A stretch of 64,000 nucleotides of DNA from Mojavia pulchra JT2-VF2 (GTDB lineage Bacteria > Cyanobacteriota > Cyanobacteriia > Cyanobacteriales > Nostocaceae): assembly GCA_019359325.1 (NCBI GenBank), contig JAHHHN010000002.1, positions 124,001 through 188,000 on the forward strand. Direction: 5' to 3'. The translations under genes were made by a program, and so were the position numbers. Of this stretch, positions 15,549 through 26,042 are shown one piece after another (within the stretch, counting starts at the first letter, position 1; every line of letters starts with the position of its first letter). A model generated the notes under the pieces. The model searched no databases, was not told the origin of the DNA, and saw only the letters and a list, made by a program, of their open reading frames with translations.

Positions 15549-17762
15549 CTAAACCAAAACTTTAGCCAAAATCGGTTCTACTCTAGTAGCAATTTCTGGG
15601 ATATAAACCTGTGTAACGTAGTCTGCAATCATCCTGTCTGTGTTGAACAGTGGCGCATTCGTCTTAATCGATGTCTTCATCATCTGCACCCAACGGTGGG
15701 GTATACCTTGAGCATCTTGGTCATAATATAGGGGAACAATTTCCTCTTCTAAAAGCTGATATAAGGACTGTGAATCAATACGATCTTGCAATTCTTGATC
15801 GCTGGTGTGAGCATCTTCACCAATTGCCCAGCCGTTAATTCCCTTACCATCACTTCCGGCTTTGTAGCCTTCACACCACCAGCCATCTAGAACGCTGCAA
15901 TTGAGTCCACCATTAAAGCAGACTTTTTGCCCACTCGTACCGGACGCTTCTAGGGGACGACGAGGGTTGTTCAACCAAACATCCACGCCTTGCACCAGTT
16001 TTTGACCGGTGTAAATGTCGTAATCTTCGATAAAGGCAACTCTGTTAATAATCCCTGAGTTGTGACACCACTCCATCAAACGTTGGATAATTCGCTTGCC
16101 TTCTTCATCAGCTGGGTGAGCTTTACCTGCAAAGATAATTTGTACTGGACGTTTGGCATTACCAAAAATCTTTAGTGCCCGTTCTGCATCGCGTAAAATC
16201 AAATCTCCGCGCTTGTAAGGGCTAAAACGTCTGGCAAATCCAATAGTTAGCACGTCAGGATCTAACAGTTGTTCAGTAGCTTGAATGAGTTGATAATCTT
16301 CACCTCTATTTTCCCGTGCTTTTTTGACTTTATAACGGGTATAGGCAATCAGCCTTTCTTTAAGGATGCGATGTCGCCACCACAGTTCCTCATTGGGAAT
16401 TTCGTCAACTTTAGCCCACATCGCGGGGTCAACAGCACGAGTTTGCCAGTCTTCTCCCAAATATTGATTGTATAAGTCAGTTAAAAGCGGAGCTGTCCAA
16501 GTTGGTGCATGAACGCCATTAGTAATGTATCCAATTGGAACTTTATCTTCTGTCCGCTGGGGATAGAGAACTGTCCACATCTTACGGGAAACTTGCCCAT
16601 GCAATTCACTAACACCATTACAGGCACGAGACAATCGTAAGGCCAAAACAGTCATGCCAAAGGGTTCCCAAGGATCACCTAATCGTCTTGCGCCTAATGC
16701 TAAAAATTGCTCGCGCGAAAGCCGTAGTTGCGGCCAGTAGTGGGCAAAGTAAGAGTCGATTAAATCGGGGGAGAAGACATCATGTCCGGCGGGAACTGGG
16801 GTGTGGGTGGTGAATACACAACTATTCCGCACTTTGGCTTCAATATCGTAGAAAGATTTGCCAGTCCGCTCAATTTCCAAGCGGGCAATTTCTAAAGTGC
16901 AAAATGCAGCGTGTCCTTCGTTGAGGTGATATACAGAAGGTTGAATTCCTAAGGCTTCTAGTGCCCGTACTCCGCCAATTCCTAAAACAACTTCTTGGGC
17001 GATGCGGGTTTCTAAGTTACCACCATACAAATGTCCAGTCAGCCAGCGGTCGATGGGGTCGTTGTCTTGGCGATCGCTATCTAGTAAATATAAAGTTACT
17101 CGCCCTACTTTTACTTGCCATATTTGGACTTTCACCTGCCTTTGGCGAATTTCTAGTTGGATAACAAGTGGTTCCCCTTGCTCATTTTTAATTAATTCGA
17201 CGGGCATCCGATGAAAGGGGTTGTCAATGTAATAATCTTCTTGCCAGCCGTTACGGTTCAAGCGTTGCCGAAAGTAACCTTGGCGATACAGCAAGCCCAC
17301 ACCTACCATCGGCACACCTAAATCAGATGATGATTTTAAGTGGTCGCCAGCGAGAATGCCTAAGCCACCAGAGTAAACTGGTAGAGATTCATGGATGCCA
17401 AATTCGGCGCAAAAGTAGGCGATGGGGCGGTCTTTGGAAAATTTTGGTGCAACACGGCTTACCCAAGTATCTTGCTGGGTCATGTATTGATCAAATTCAC
17501 GCGCTAAGGCGGAAATTTGCTTCAAATAAAAAGGGTCTTCTGCTAATTGAGTCAGACGTTCGTAGCTTGCTGACTCTAAAATTGCTACTGGATTATGCCC
17601 ACAACGTTCCCACTCTTGGGGATCTATAGTTTTAAATAGCGCAATGCGATCGCTAGTCCAACTCCACCAATAGTTATAAGCTAAGTCTGCCAAACGTTTG
17701 AGTGGAAAAGGTAATTTTTCACTCAAACGTAGCGCTGCGGTATTTGCACTGCTGTTAACCAT
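15549..17762 (-). CDS. glgP: Alpha-glucan (glycogen) phosphorylase
   Basis: The enzyme releases glucose-1-phosphate from glycogen using pyridoxal phosphate (GT35). The 737-residue protein starts with the DUF3417-type N-terminus (LADLAYNYWWSWTSDRIALF), then CAEFGIHESLPVYSGGLGIL and GDHLKSSSDLGVPMVGVGLLY. The PLP lysine is in ASGTSGQKVCFNGG, near residue 613, where classical enzymes have GTSNMK. YNQYLGEDW and AGKAHPADEEGK are further family segments. It belongs to the short alpha-glucan-family phosphorylase group rather than the maltodextrin phosphorylase type, which explains the smaller size. It is transcribed away from the NRPS locus. Confidence 0.92.
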   Translation of the reverse strand: MVNSSANTAALRLSEKLPFPLKRLADLAYNYWWSWTSDRIALFKTIDPQEWERCGHNPVAILESASYERLTQLAEDPFYLKQISALAREFDQYMTQQDTWVSRVAPKFSKDRPIAYFCAEFGIHESLPVYSGGLGILAGDHLKSSSDLGVPMVGVGLLYRQGYFRQRLNRNGWQEDYYIDNPFHRMPVELIKNEQGEPLVIQLEIRQRQVKVQIWQVKVGRVTLYLLDSDRQDNDPIDRWLTGHLYGGNLETRIAQEVVLGIGGVRALEALGIQPSVYHLNEGHAAFCTLEIARLEIERTGKSFYDIEAKVRNSCVFTTHTPVPAGHDVFSPDLIDSYFAHYWPQLRLSREQFLALGARRLGDPWEPFGMTVLALRLSRACNGVSELHGQVSRKMWTVLYPQRTEDKVPIGYITNGVHAPTWTAPLLTDLYNQYLGEDWQTRAVDPAMWAKVDEIPNEELWWRHRILKERLIAYTRYKVKKARENRGEDYQLIQATEQLLDPDVLTIGFARRFSPYKRGDLILRDAERALKIFGNAKRPVQIIFAGKAHPADEEGKRIIQRLMEWCHNSGIINRVAFIEDYDIYTGQKLVQGVDVWLNNPRRPLEASGTSGQKVCFNGGLNCSVLDGWWCEGYKAGSDGKGINGWAIGEDAHTSDQELQDRIDSQSLYQLLEEEIVPLYYDQDAQGIPHRWVQMMKTSIKTNAPLFNTDRMIADYVTQVYIPEIATRVEPILAKVLV

Positions 17763-18791
17763 ACAACTTTAAGCTCTCTGTTACTTTTTTCTATTTCTTT
17801 GAACATCTGCTTCCAAGCAATTGCTCTTCAGGTTTAACGCACCGGAGTCTTCATTCGTAAATTTCTCCCCCTGAATTTGGAGCAGTTTATCGACATTAAA
17901 CTTGATCCGAATGAACGGTTTTCCTTGATTTTTGTCTTTTTAGAATTATGCCTGCTTTATCAGCATTTTTTTTATAACTTGAATCACGTTATTTTAAATT
18001 ATTTATTTTCTTGTTAATATTTATTCAAATTAGCAATTTTCAACTACCATGAAATGGTAATTTCAAAATATATAGTACATTTTAATAACAACTCAGTAAT
18101 TTATCAAAAGCTGGTTACAATAAGCTCATACTAAATATTTAGCATTATTTGAATTTAAACTTTATTCTTAAAACTTACCAAAAATAATAAATAAAAATGT
18201 AGTGTACAATTTTCTTCTCATAAGACAAAACTATACTTTTATAAAGCAAGTATAGAAAACTCAGTCCTAATTCTAGCCATACATTCAGTCAAATTATCGT
18301 CTTTTCTGTGTCATTTTTAGTAAGCAAAGGCGCTTACTAAAGATTTTAAGGTAGTGCAGTACACATTTACTGCTCAAAGCCAAGTATCAAAGCTGTTGTA
18401 ATTCAAAATTTATACATGATGTGAATTAGAAAAGCTTCTTCTCTTATAAGGGTTGATAGACTGACCCAAAATCCTAGTCTAATCAAGAATGACGAAATTA
18501 CAAGGGTTTCAAAATTTTATTCACGTTAAATGTAATTTATAATTCTGAAAATCTACTTTCATAGAACTCAGATTCAGTTGAGATAGTTACGTAACATTAC
18601 TTGTTGATTAATTGGATATAGTCTGAAATTCACACAAGAATGCTATGATAAAAACTTTACTCAGTACAGCATTTAAGATGCTAGTAACAGCCTAAATGCT
18701 AGGTAAATAGTATTTTTACGTAAAGATTCCATGAATTAACATAATTATTATTGTGTAATACGCAATTTTATGTAAATCATTAATAAGAAGT

Positions 18792-18814
18792 TTGACAAAA
18801 CGCTTTCAATTTTA
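18792..18814 (+). promoter_or_regulatory. Motif shared by both NRPS upstream regions, copy 1
   Basis: It begins TTGACAAAACGCTTTCAA and continues for 5 bases. It matches 26360-26382 at 20 of 23 positions. It lies 561 bp before the DUF6875 start. The leading TTGACA resembles a -35 box, but no good -10 follows at 17 bp, so a regulator site is as likely. Confidence 0.35.
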
Positions 18815-18930
18815 TGGCAAATGCTCTTTATGTACTTGATTTCTAAACAGTAGGTACTGTTAATATGCTGCTTTTAATAGAACCTTTTACCAGGATTTAG
18901 CAGTTCAGTATCTATCTGCAAATAATCTTC

Positions 18931-18987
18931 TTACATAAAATTTCCCAAAATTAACCTAATTATTATAATTTAGGGAATTTTATGTAA
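18931..18987. repeat. Long inverted repeat in the NRPS upstream region
   Basis: TTACATAAAATTTCCC (18931-18946) pairs with GGGAATTTTATGTAA (18973-18987) with one bulged T and a 26-nt AT-rich loop. No T-run follows, so it is not a standard terminator. It may be a protein-binding palindrome or a small mobile repeat. Confidence 0.5.
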
Positions 18988-19374
18988 ATAACTAATGGAT
19001 ATTAAAAGGCTTTTGGCTGTTAATAGACTGCCATTTTAACTGTAATATGGCTAGTTTAGCCTTGATTTCAGATACACAAAAATTTTCATATATTTGAGGT
19101 GGTTAATTGCTATTACTTTGTTGCTACATATCCAAGTTTTGCTATTACACACTTCATCTAATTATATTATTTAACCAAGCTGATTTACGATAAATTCAAA
19201 ATTTTAATAAACCTATTTATGCTATTAACTATATACAAAGCAAAAACATACTAACAGGGTTATAGAAGTATATAGTGTAGGTTTTGTTTGATTTGTAGTA
19301 ATTTAACTTACTCTATATGAGAAATATTTCTATTTAATAAACTCAGACAAGCAACCTCGGTTTATAGGAATAAG

Positions 19375-20049
19375 ATGCAACTATATACACCTGATGAAAT
19401 TGACCAACTCCAGCAAGATCTGCCGTACCTAGTAGAAATTTGGCAATGGATGAAAACTTTTTTGGCTAGACCTCATCCCGATTTGGGTAGGCCTGGCCCT
19501 GTTTGTCCATTTGTACCTAAAGCATTAAAATTAAACTACATTCGCCTCAAAGTTATTCGTATTAACAATCTAGTTCACAAACAAATTCAAGATATAGTTC
19601 TAGCTTACCGAGATACTTTTTTAGCATTAGAGCCAAGAGAAACTGAAGATGCTCTAAATAAAGCTATCATACTAATTTTTCCTGATGTTAAGCATGAAGA
19701 TGCTCCTAGCATAATTGATAGTGTACAAAAGCAACTTAAACTTTTGTTTGTTGAGTCAGGGCTGATGCTAGGAGAATTTCATAAACGTAATGAAACGCCT
19801 GGTTTGCATAATCTTAATTTTCGTCCTCTTCGTAGCCCAATACCCATATTAGCTATTCGTTTTATGGTTGAATCTGATCTTCCTTTTCTTCAAAGTGCAG
19901 ATGATCCAAGCTTGCGGGTGAAATATCTCGAAGCTTATTTAAAGCGCTTCGATAAAGAATTTAAAAATGAAAATAATTTTATTAATGCTAATCAAGCATT
20001 AGCGTTAGCAAAAAAACAACTAAAACAAAAACAATTAGTTTGGTTTTGA
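19375..20049 (+). CDS. DUF6875 domain protein associated with the NRPS locus
   Basis: This 224-residue soluble protein carries the family signature ARPHPDLGRPGPVCPFVP near residues 46-63, followed by LKVIRINNLVHKQIQDIV. I match this to DUF6875, a family of unknown function found in cyanobacteria and actinobacteria, often beside biosynthetic genes. There is no signal peptide or membrane segment. It ends 26 bp before the first NRPS gene on the same strand, so co-transcription is very likely. It is therefore probably the first gene of the biosynthetic operon. Whether it tailors the peptide, supplies a monomer or regulates is unknown. Confidence 0.7.
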   Translation: MQLYTPDEIDQLQQDLPYLVEIWQWMKTFLARPHPDLGRPGPVCPFVPKALKLNYIRLKVIRINNLVHKQIQDIVLAYRDTFLALEPRETEDALNKAIILIFPDVKHEDAPSIIDSVQKQLKLLFVESGLMLGEFHKRNETPGLHNLNFRPLRSPIPILAIRFMVESDLPFLQSADDPSLRVKYLEAYLKRFDKEFKNENNFINANQALALAKKQLKQKQLVWF

Positions 20050-20075
20050 TTACAACAAGATAATAGCAATTCACT

Positions 20076-23000
20076 ATGAATACAACTAGCAATAAATTAG
20101 ACTATCAACCAAATCTTCAACTAGATAGTTTAATGGTTACCAATGCTGTTCGAGTTATACAGGAACAGGATGATACCGAAACACTTTATACCAATGCTTT
20201 TTGTATTCATGAATTATTTGAAGGGCAAGTTAAGCGTACACCTGATGCAATAGCTGTGGTGTTTGAAGGACAGCAATTAACTTACCAACAATTAAACACC
20301 AAAGCCAATCAACTTGCACATTACCTACAAAAGTTAGGAGTTCGTCCAGAAGTATTAGTTGGTATTTGTATAGAACGCTCCTTAGAGATGGTAGTAGGGC
20401 TGCTGGGTATACTCAAGGCAGGTGGAGCTTATGTGCCGTTAGATCCAGCATATCCCCAAGAGCGTTTAGGCTTCATTTTAGAAGATACTAAGACATCCAT
20501 CATCCTAACTACAGAGCAATTAGCCAAAAATTTAGCTAGTCACAAGGCACAAGTTGTTTGCTTGGACTCAGATTGGGAAGTGATTGCCCACAACAGCCAA
20601 GAAAATCTTGCAACTGAAGTAACTGTTGAGAACTTGAGCTATGTCATATACACATCAGGTTCGACAGGACAACCTAAAGGTGTAATGATTTCCCATCGTA
20701 GTATCTGCAATACACTTTACTGGCGACAAACAACTTTTAAAATAACCGAACAAGACAAAGTTTTACAGACAATTTCTTTTAGCTTCGACCCCTCTGTATG
20801 GCAAATCTTTTGGCCCTTGTCGTTTGGAGGACAGTTGATTATGGCTCGTCCAGGTGGGCATAGTGACACTGCCTACCTTGTGCAAACGATTATCGAGCAG
20901 CAAATCACAATTATTGCTTTAGTACCATCGGTAATACGCGTCTTACTAGAGGAAAAAGGAATCGAAAATTGCCAATCTCTCAGACACGTTACTAGTGGTG
21001 GCGAAGCTTTACCAATTGAACTGATAAATAAATTCTGTGCTTATCTGAAGTTAGATAATGTTTTGGTTAATTGTTATGGGCCAACAGAAGCTTCCATAGA
21101 TGCCACATCCTGGACTTGCCAACCTGGAACTAATTATATTTTTGCTCCTATTGGTCGCCCGATTGCGAATACACAAATTTATATCCTGAATGAAGATTTG
21201 CAGCCTGTCCCTGTTGGAGAACCAGGCGAACTGCACATTGGTGGTATTGGTTTAGCACGAGGCTATCTCAATCTTCCAGAGCTAACCGATAAGAAGTTCA
21301 TTTCCAATCCATTTAGCAACGAACCAGGAGCGCGCCTATACAAAACTGGTGATTTAGCGCGTTATCTACCAGACGGCAATATCGAATTTTTAGGGCGTAT
21401 TGATCACCAGGTGAAAATTCGTGGCTTTCGCATTGAACTTGGGGAAATTGAAACCACGCTCAGTCAGCATCCTGTAGTAAAACAGGCAGTGGTGATTGCA
21501 CGAGAGGACATTGCTGGTGACAAACGGCTTGTAGCATATATTGTCCTTAACTCCCAGCCGGCGCCAACAATCAACGAATGGCGTAGCTTTCTCAAGCAGA
21601 CCTTACCCGATTACATGGTACCTAGTTCATTTGTAATCTTGGAAGACTTGCCCTTAACACCTAACGGTAAAGTAGACCGTCGTGCCTTGCCTGCACCTGA
21701 TGCATATAGTATCCTATTAGACACTAACTTCGTTCCACCTAGCAATCGCACGGAAGAAATTTTAGCAGGTATATGGAGTAAAGTTCTGGGTGTGGAGCAG
21801 GTAGGTATCCACGACAACTTCTTTGAGTTGGGGGGACATTCACTGTTAGCAACGCAAGTCATTTCCCGCATCCGTCAAGCCTTGACAGTAAATATTTCAT
21901 TGCGATCGCTATTTGAAAATCCCACTGTAGCTGGGTTAGCAGTAATCATTGATCAACATCAGTCTACGGATATTAATTTTCAGTTACAAACAATTCCCAA
22001 GCTAGTCAACCGCGAGTCAATACCTCTGTCCTTTGGCCAGCAGCGAATGTGGTTTTGGGAACAACTACAGCCAGGCAGTTCAATTTATCACACTGCTGAG
22101 ACACTGCATTTACAAGGCGACCTCAACATTACAGTACTGCAACAATCGCTGGATACCATTGTTGCCCGCCACGAAGCATTACGCACTAACTTTATTGTGC
22201 AAGATGGCAACCCAGTACAAGTTATTCAACCACCCCAAACAGTAGAATTACTGGAATTTAACCTCAAGGATATACCTGTTAGCGAACGCCTTGCCCAAAT
22301 CGAACAGTTACTACAACAGCAAACGCAACGACCCTTCAACTTCGCATCAGACTTAATGCTGCGTAGCTGCTTACTACAAATAGACCAACAAGAGTACATC
22401 TTGCTATTGGTAATGCACCACATTGCCAGTGATGGTTGGTCGACGAATATTCTGTGGCAAGAGTTGGCTTCTTTATATCAAGCCTTTATCAGTGACAAAC
22501 CGAATCCTCTACCAAAATTACCTATTCAGTATGCTGACTATGCCGTTTGGCAACGCCAATGGCTAACTGGTGAAATACTAGAAAAGCAACTTAACTATTG
22601 GAAACAGCAGTTAGCCGACGCTCCACCAGTCTTAGAATTATTTACTAACCGTCCTCGCCCGCCAATTCAGACATATCAAGGCGAAAGCCAATTTTTTACC
22701 ATACCCCAGGATCTAAGCCAATCACTGCAAACATTATCACGACAAGAAAGCGTGACACTGTTTATGACATTGCTGGCAGCCTTCCAGACTTTACTATATC
22801 GTTATAGCGGACAAGAAGATATCTTAGTCGGCTCGGCGATCGCTGGACGTAATCATCAAGAAATTGAAGGGTTAATCGGCTTTTTTGTCAATACTTTGGC
22901 ATTACGCAGTGATATGTCGGGTAATCCCAGTTTTCGAGAATTGCTGCAAAGAGTGCGCCACAGAGCTACAGAAGCCTATCATCACCAAGACTTACCGTTC

Positions 23001-26000
23001 GAGAAACTGGTTGAAGAGCTGCAACTAAAGCGCTCTTTAAGTTATCACCCCATATTCCAGGTGATGTTTATCCTGCAAAATACTTCTTACCAAGATTTGG
23101 AATTACCAGGATTAACCATCGCACCTAGAGAACTTAATACTCACAAGTCAGCATTTGACATCACCTTAGAAGTGTTAGAAACACCCAAAGGTATCAAGGG
23201 TAAGATACAGTACAATACCGACATATTTGATGCTGCCACCATCACTCGGATGATTGAGCATTGGCAGACGTTGTTGGCAGAGATTGTTACCAACCCAGAA
23301 CAAAACATCTCAGCATTACCATTACTGACAGCTAGCGAACAGCATCAAATCTTCGTGGAATGGAATGACACTAAATTTGATTATCTCCAAGATCAATGTA
23401 TTCATGAATTATTTGAAGCGCAAGTTAAGCGTACACCTCATGCAGTAGCTGTGGTGTTTAAAGACCAGCAATTAACTTACCAACAATTAAATACCAAAGC
23501 CAATCAACTTGCACATTACCTACAAAAGTTAGGAGTCGCTCCAGAAGTACTAGTTGGTATTTGTATGGAACGCTCTTTAGAGATGATAGTAGGACTGCTG
23601 GGGATACTCAAGGCAGGTGGAGCTTATGTACCTTTAGACCCCGCATATCCGCAAGAGCGTTTAGCTTTCATGCTGGAAGATTCTCAATTGACAATAGTTT
23701 TAACGCAAAGCAAACTGTTTTCTCGACTTCCATCTCATCAAGGCAAAGTAGTTTACCTTGATAGTAATTGGCAAGCAATAGCTCAACAAAGCCAGGAAAA
23801 TACAGCTAGCAAGGTCACACCTGGCAACTTAGCGTACACAATCTACACATCAGGTTCTACGGGTAAACCCAAGGGTGTACAAATTCTACATCAAGCGGTA
23901 GCTAATTTTTTAGCTTCTATGAAGCAAGAGCCGGGACTTACTGCTGCGGATGTTTTGCTGGCGGTGACAACCATCTCTTTTGACATAGCTGTTTTAGAGC
24001 TTTTCTTACCCATCACAGTCGGAGCCAAGGTTGTTTTAGCAAGTCGAGAAGTAGCAGCAGATGCAAATCAGTTAATCAAACTGCTGGCAGAATCTGGGGC
24101 AACCGTAATGCAAGCTACCCCTGCCACTTGGCGAATGCTGATAGCAGCAAATTGGCAGGGCAACCAAAATTTAAAAATTCTTTGTGGTGGCGAAGCCATG
24201 ACTAGAAGCTTGGCTAATCAACTCCTTTCTAGGAACGGTGCGGTTTGGAATATGTACGGCCCTACAGAAACAACCATCTGGTCAACCATTTACCGGGTAG
24301 AAGTTGGAGATACTCCAATTTTGATTGGTAAACCAATTGCCAATACCCAAATTTATCTAATTGACCAGAATCCAGAAAACCAAAACCAATCAATTAACGT
24401 AGTTCCGGTTGGGCAAGCGGGAGAGTTAGTGATTGGGGGAGTCGGTTTGGCGCGAGGCTATCTCAATCGACCAGAACTAACTAACGAAAAATTTATAAAT
24501 AACCCCTTTAGCAAAGAACCTGGCACTCGTCTTTATCGAACTGGAGATTTAGCGCGTTATCTACCGGATGGCAACATTGAGTTGATTGGACGAGTTGATA
24601 ATCAAGTCAAAATTCGTGGCTTCCGAATTGAGTTGGGAGAAATTGAAGCCACACTCAGTCAGCATCCTATAGTAGAACAGACAGCGGTGACTGTACGGGA
24701 GGATGTCCCTGGCGACAAGCGCCTTGTAGCATATATCGTCCCTAGCTCCCAGCCAACACCAACAATCAACGAATGGCGTAGCTTTCTCAAGCAAACTTTA
24801 CCCGATTACATGATACCTAGTTCCTTTGTAATCTTGAAAGACCTGCCTTTAACCCCTAACGGTAAAGTAGACCGTCGTGTCCTACCCGCACCAGAATTTT
24901 CGCGGCTAGAACCACAAGCGACCTATGTTGCTCCTCGTAATGCAGCCGAACGCCAACTGATACAGATATGGGAAGAAGTTTTACGTATTCAGCCGATTGG
25001 CATCAGGGATAACTTCTTTGAGTTAGGTGGTCATTCTCTGCTAGCAGTCAACCTGTTTTGGCAAATACAAAAGACATTCGGACAAAATCTGCCTCTAGCG
25101 ATTCTGTTTCAATCACCAACTGTCGAGGCTTTAGCTCAAATCATTTGTCAAGAACAACTCGAAACAAACAAAGCTTCAGCAAAAACAACTTGGTCATCTC
25201 TAGTGCCAATTCAACCCAAAGGTTCTAAGCCACCATTATTTTGTGTCCACGGAGTAGGCGGCGAAGTTTTGTGTTTCCGAGAATTAGCAATGCACTTGGG
25301 CACAGACCAACCATTTTATGGATTACAACCACAAGGACTAGATGGAAAACAGCCGCCTTTGACTCGCGTGGAAGATATGGCGGCACACTACATTCAAGAA
25401 ATTCAAACGATTCAGCCGGTTGGACCTTATTTTCTTAGTGGTTATTCGTTTGGAGGTAATGTTGCCTTTGAGATGGCGCAGCAACTGCATAGGCAAGGTC
25501 AACAAGTAGCTTTGTTAGTGATGTTTGATAGTTGTCGTCCTGGTTATGATGTGCGTTTGCCATTTGTAAAGCGACTGGCTCAACATCTGAATAATCTTCT
25601 ACAACTTGGGCCTGATTATCTTTGGCAAAGAACTCAGGTTTGGCGCAAGTGGAGTCAACACTTGCTCAAAAGTATAATCTACTCTTTCAAGCAGAAATCT
25701 CAGCGTTACTTGAATGTTCAGTCTTATTTGTGGGACACTGACCGACATCTCGAAATCACTGACGCTAATGTTGCGGCTATCAGCAAATATACTTTCCAAC
25801 CTTACCCTGGCCGCGCTGTGCTTTTCCGGACTGATGATCAGCTTCGGGTCAATGCTGTAGGTATACAATACGATCCTCAATTCGGCTGGGGCGACATTGT
25901 GACTGGCGGACTAGATATTCATCGCATTCCTGGTTCTCACTTTTCTTTGCTTAATGAACCTTATGTACAAGTTGTTGCGGAAAAATTAAAGCTTTACTTG

Positions 26001-26042
26001 AGCCAATCTGCTGATGCACAATCAGGGCAGTTAATTACTTAA
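20076..26042 (+). CDS. Two-module nonribosomal peptide synthetase, A-T-C-A(Gly)-T-TE
   Basis: The 1988-residue protein has, in order: A1 (about 45-535; TSGSTGQPKG near 191), T1 (GGHSLLA near 585), C (about 640-1085; HHIASDG near 781), A2 (about 1105-1600; TSGSTGKPKG near 1258), T2 (near 1652) and a thioesterase (about 1709-1988; Ser in GYSFGG near 1790, His in GSHFSLL near 1953). Reading the specificity pocket by alignment to PheA gives DILQLGMIWK for A2, a known glycine code. A1 gives DPWATGCIDK, which I cannot assign. There is no N-terminal C domain, so A1-T1 is a loading module. The protein should release Xaa-Gly, or pass it on. No MbtH-like gene, phosphopantetheinyl transferase or exporter is adjacent. 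All core motifs look intact. Confidence 0.93.
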   Translation: MNTTSNKLDYQPNLQLDSLMVTNAVRVIQEQDDTETLYTNAFCIHELFEGQVKRTPDAIAVVFEGQQLTYQQLNTKANQLAHYLQKLGVRPEVLVGICIERSLEMVVGLLGILKAGGAYVPLDPAYPQERLGFILEDTKTSIILTTEQLAKNLASHKAQVVCLDSDWEVIAHNSQENLATEVTVENLSYVIYTSGSTGQPKGVMISHRSICNTLYWRQTTFKITEQDKVLQTISFSFDPSVWQIFWPLSFGGQLIMARPGGHSDTAYLVQTIIEQQITIIALVPSVIRVLLEEKGIENCQSLRHVTSGGEALPIELINKFCAYLKLDNVLVNCYGPTEASIDATSWTCQPGTNYIFAPIGRPIANTQIYILNEDLQPVPVGEPGELHIGGIGLARGYLNLPELTDKKFISNPFSNEPGARLYKTGDLARYLPDGNIEFLGRIDHQVKIRGFRIELGEIETTLSQHPVVKQAVVIAREDIAGDKRLVAYIVLNSQPAPTINEWRSFLKQTLPDYMVPSSFVILEDLPLTPNGKVDRRALPAPDAYSILLDTNFVPPSNRTEEILAGIWSKVLGVEQVGIHDNFFELGGHSLLATQVISRIRQALTVNISLRSLFENPTVAGLAVIIDQHQSTDINFQLQTIPKLVNRESIPLSFGQQRMWFWEQLQPGSSIYHTAETLHLQGDLNITVLQQSLDTIVARHEALRTNFIVQDGNPVQVIQPPQTVELLEFNLKDIPVSERLAQIEQLLQQQTQRPFNFASDLMLRSCLLQIDQQEYILLLVMHHIASDGWSTNILWQELASLYQAFISDKPNPLPKLPIQYADYAVWQRQWLTGEILEKQLNYWKQQLADAPPVLELFTNRPRPPIQTYQGESQFFTIPQDLSQSLQTLSRQESVTLFMTLLAAFQTLLYRYSGQEDILVGSAIAGRNHQEIEGLIGFFVNTLALRSDMSGNPSFRELLQRVRHRATEAYHHQDLPFEKLVEELQLKRSLSYHPIFQVMFILQNTSYQDLELPGLTIAPRELNTHKSAFDITLEVLETPKGIKGKIQYNTDIFDAATITRMIEHWQTLLAEIVTNPEQNISALPLLTASEQHQIFVEWNDTKFDYLQDQCIHELFEAQVKRTPHAVAVVFKDQQLTYQQLNTKANQLAHYLQKLGVAPEVLVGICMERSLEMIVGLLGILKAGGAYVPLDPAYPQERLAFMLEDSQLTIVLTQSKLFSRLPSHQGKVVYLDSNWQAIAQQSQENTASKVTPGNLAYTIYTSGSTGKPKGVQILHQAVANFLASMKQEPGLTAADVLLAVTTISFDIAVLELFLPITVGAKVVLASREVAADANQLIKLLAESGATVMQATPATWRMLIAANWQGNQNLKILCGGEAMTRSLANQLLSRNGAVWNMYGPTETTIWSTIYRVEVGDTPILIGKPIANTQIYLIDQNPENQNQSINVVPVGQAGELVIGGVGLARGYLNRPELTNEKFINNPFSKEPGTRLYRTGDLARYLPDGNIELIGRVDNQVKIRGFRIELGEIEATLSQHPIVEQTAVTVREDVPGDKRLVAYIVPSSQPTPTINEWRSFLKQTLPDYMIPSSFVILKDLPLTPNGKVDRRVLPAPEFSRLEPQATYVAPRNAAERQLIQIWEEVLRIQPIGIRDNFFELGGHSLLAVNLFWQIQKTFGQNLPLAILFQSPTVEALAQIICQEQLETNKASAKTTWSSLVPIQPKGSKPPLFCVHGVGGEVLCFRELAMHLGTDQPFYGLQPQGLDGKQPPLTRVEDMAAHYIQEIQTIQPVGPYFLSGYSFGGNVAFEMAQQLHRQGQQVALLVMFDSCRPGYDVRLPFVKRLAQHLNNLLQLGPDYLWQRTQVWRKWSQHLLKSIIYSFKQKSQRYLNVQSYLWDTDRHLEITDANVAAISKYTFQPYPGRAVLFRTDDQLRVNAVGIQYDPQFGWGDIVTGGLDIHRIPGSHFSLLNEPYVQVVAEKLKLYLSQSADAQSGQLIT

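Larger units (their letters stand above)
17763..19374. other. AT-rich intergenic region, 1.6 kb, upstream of the NRPS locus
   Basis: No gene is seen in 1612 bp. Stops are dense in all frames and there is no tRNA. The region holds the divergent promoters of glgP and the NRPS locus. Two items stand out and are listed separately: a 23-bp motif at 18792-18814 repeated before the second NRPS, and a long imperfect hairpin at 18931-18987. An incomplete copy of the hairpin's right half (AATTTTATGTAAAT, 18764-18777) lies just upstream. Confidence 0.6.
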
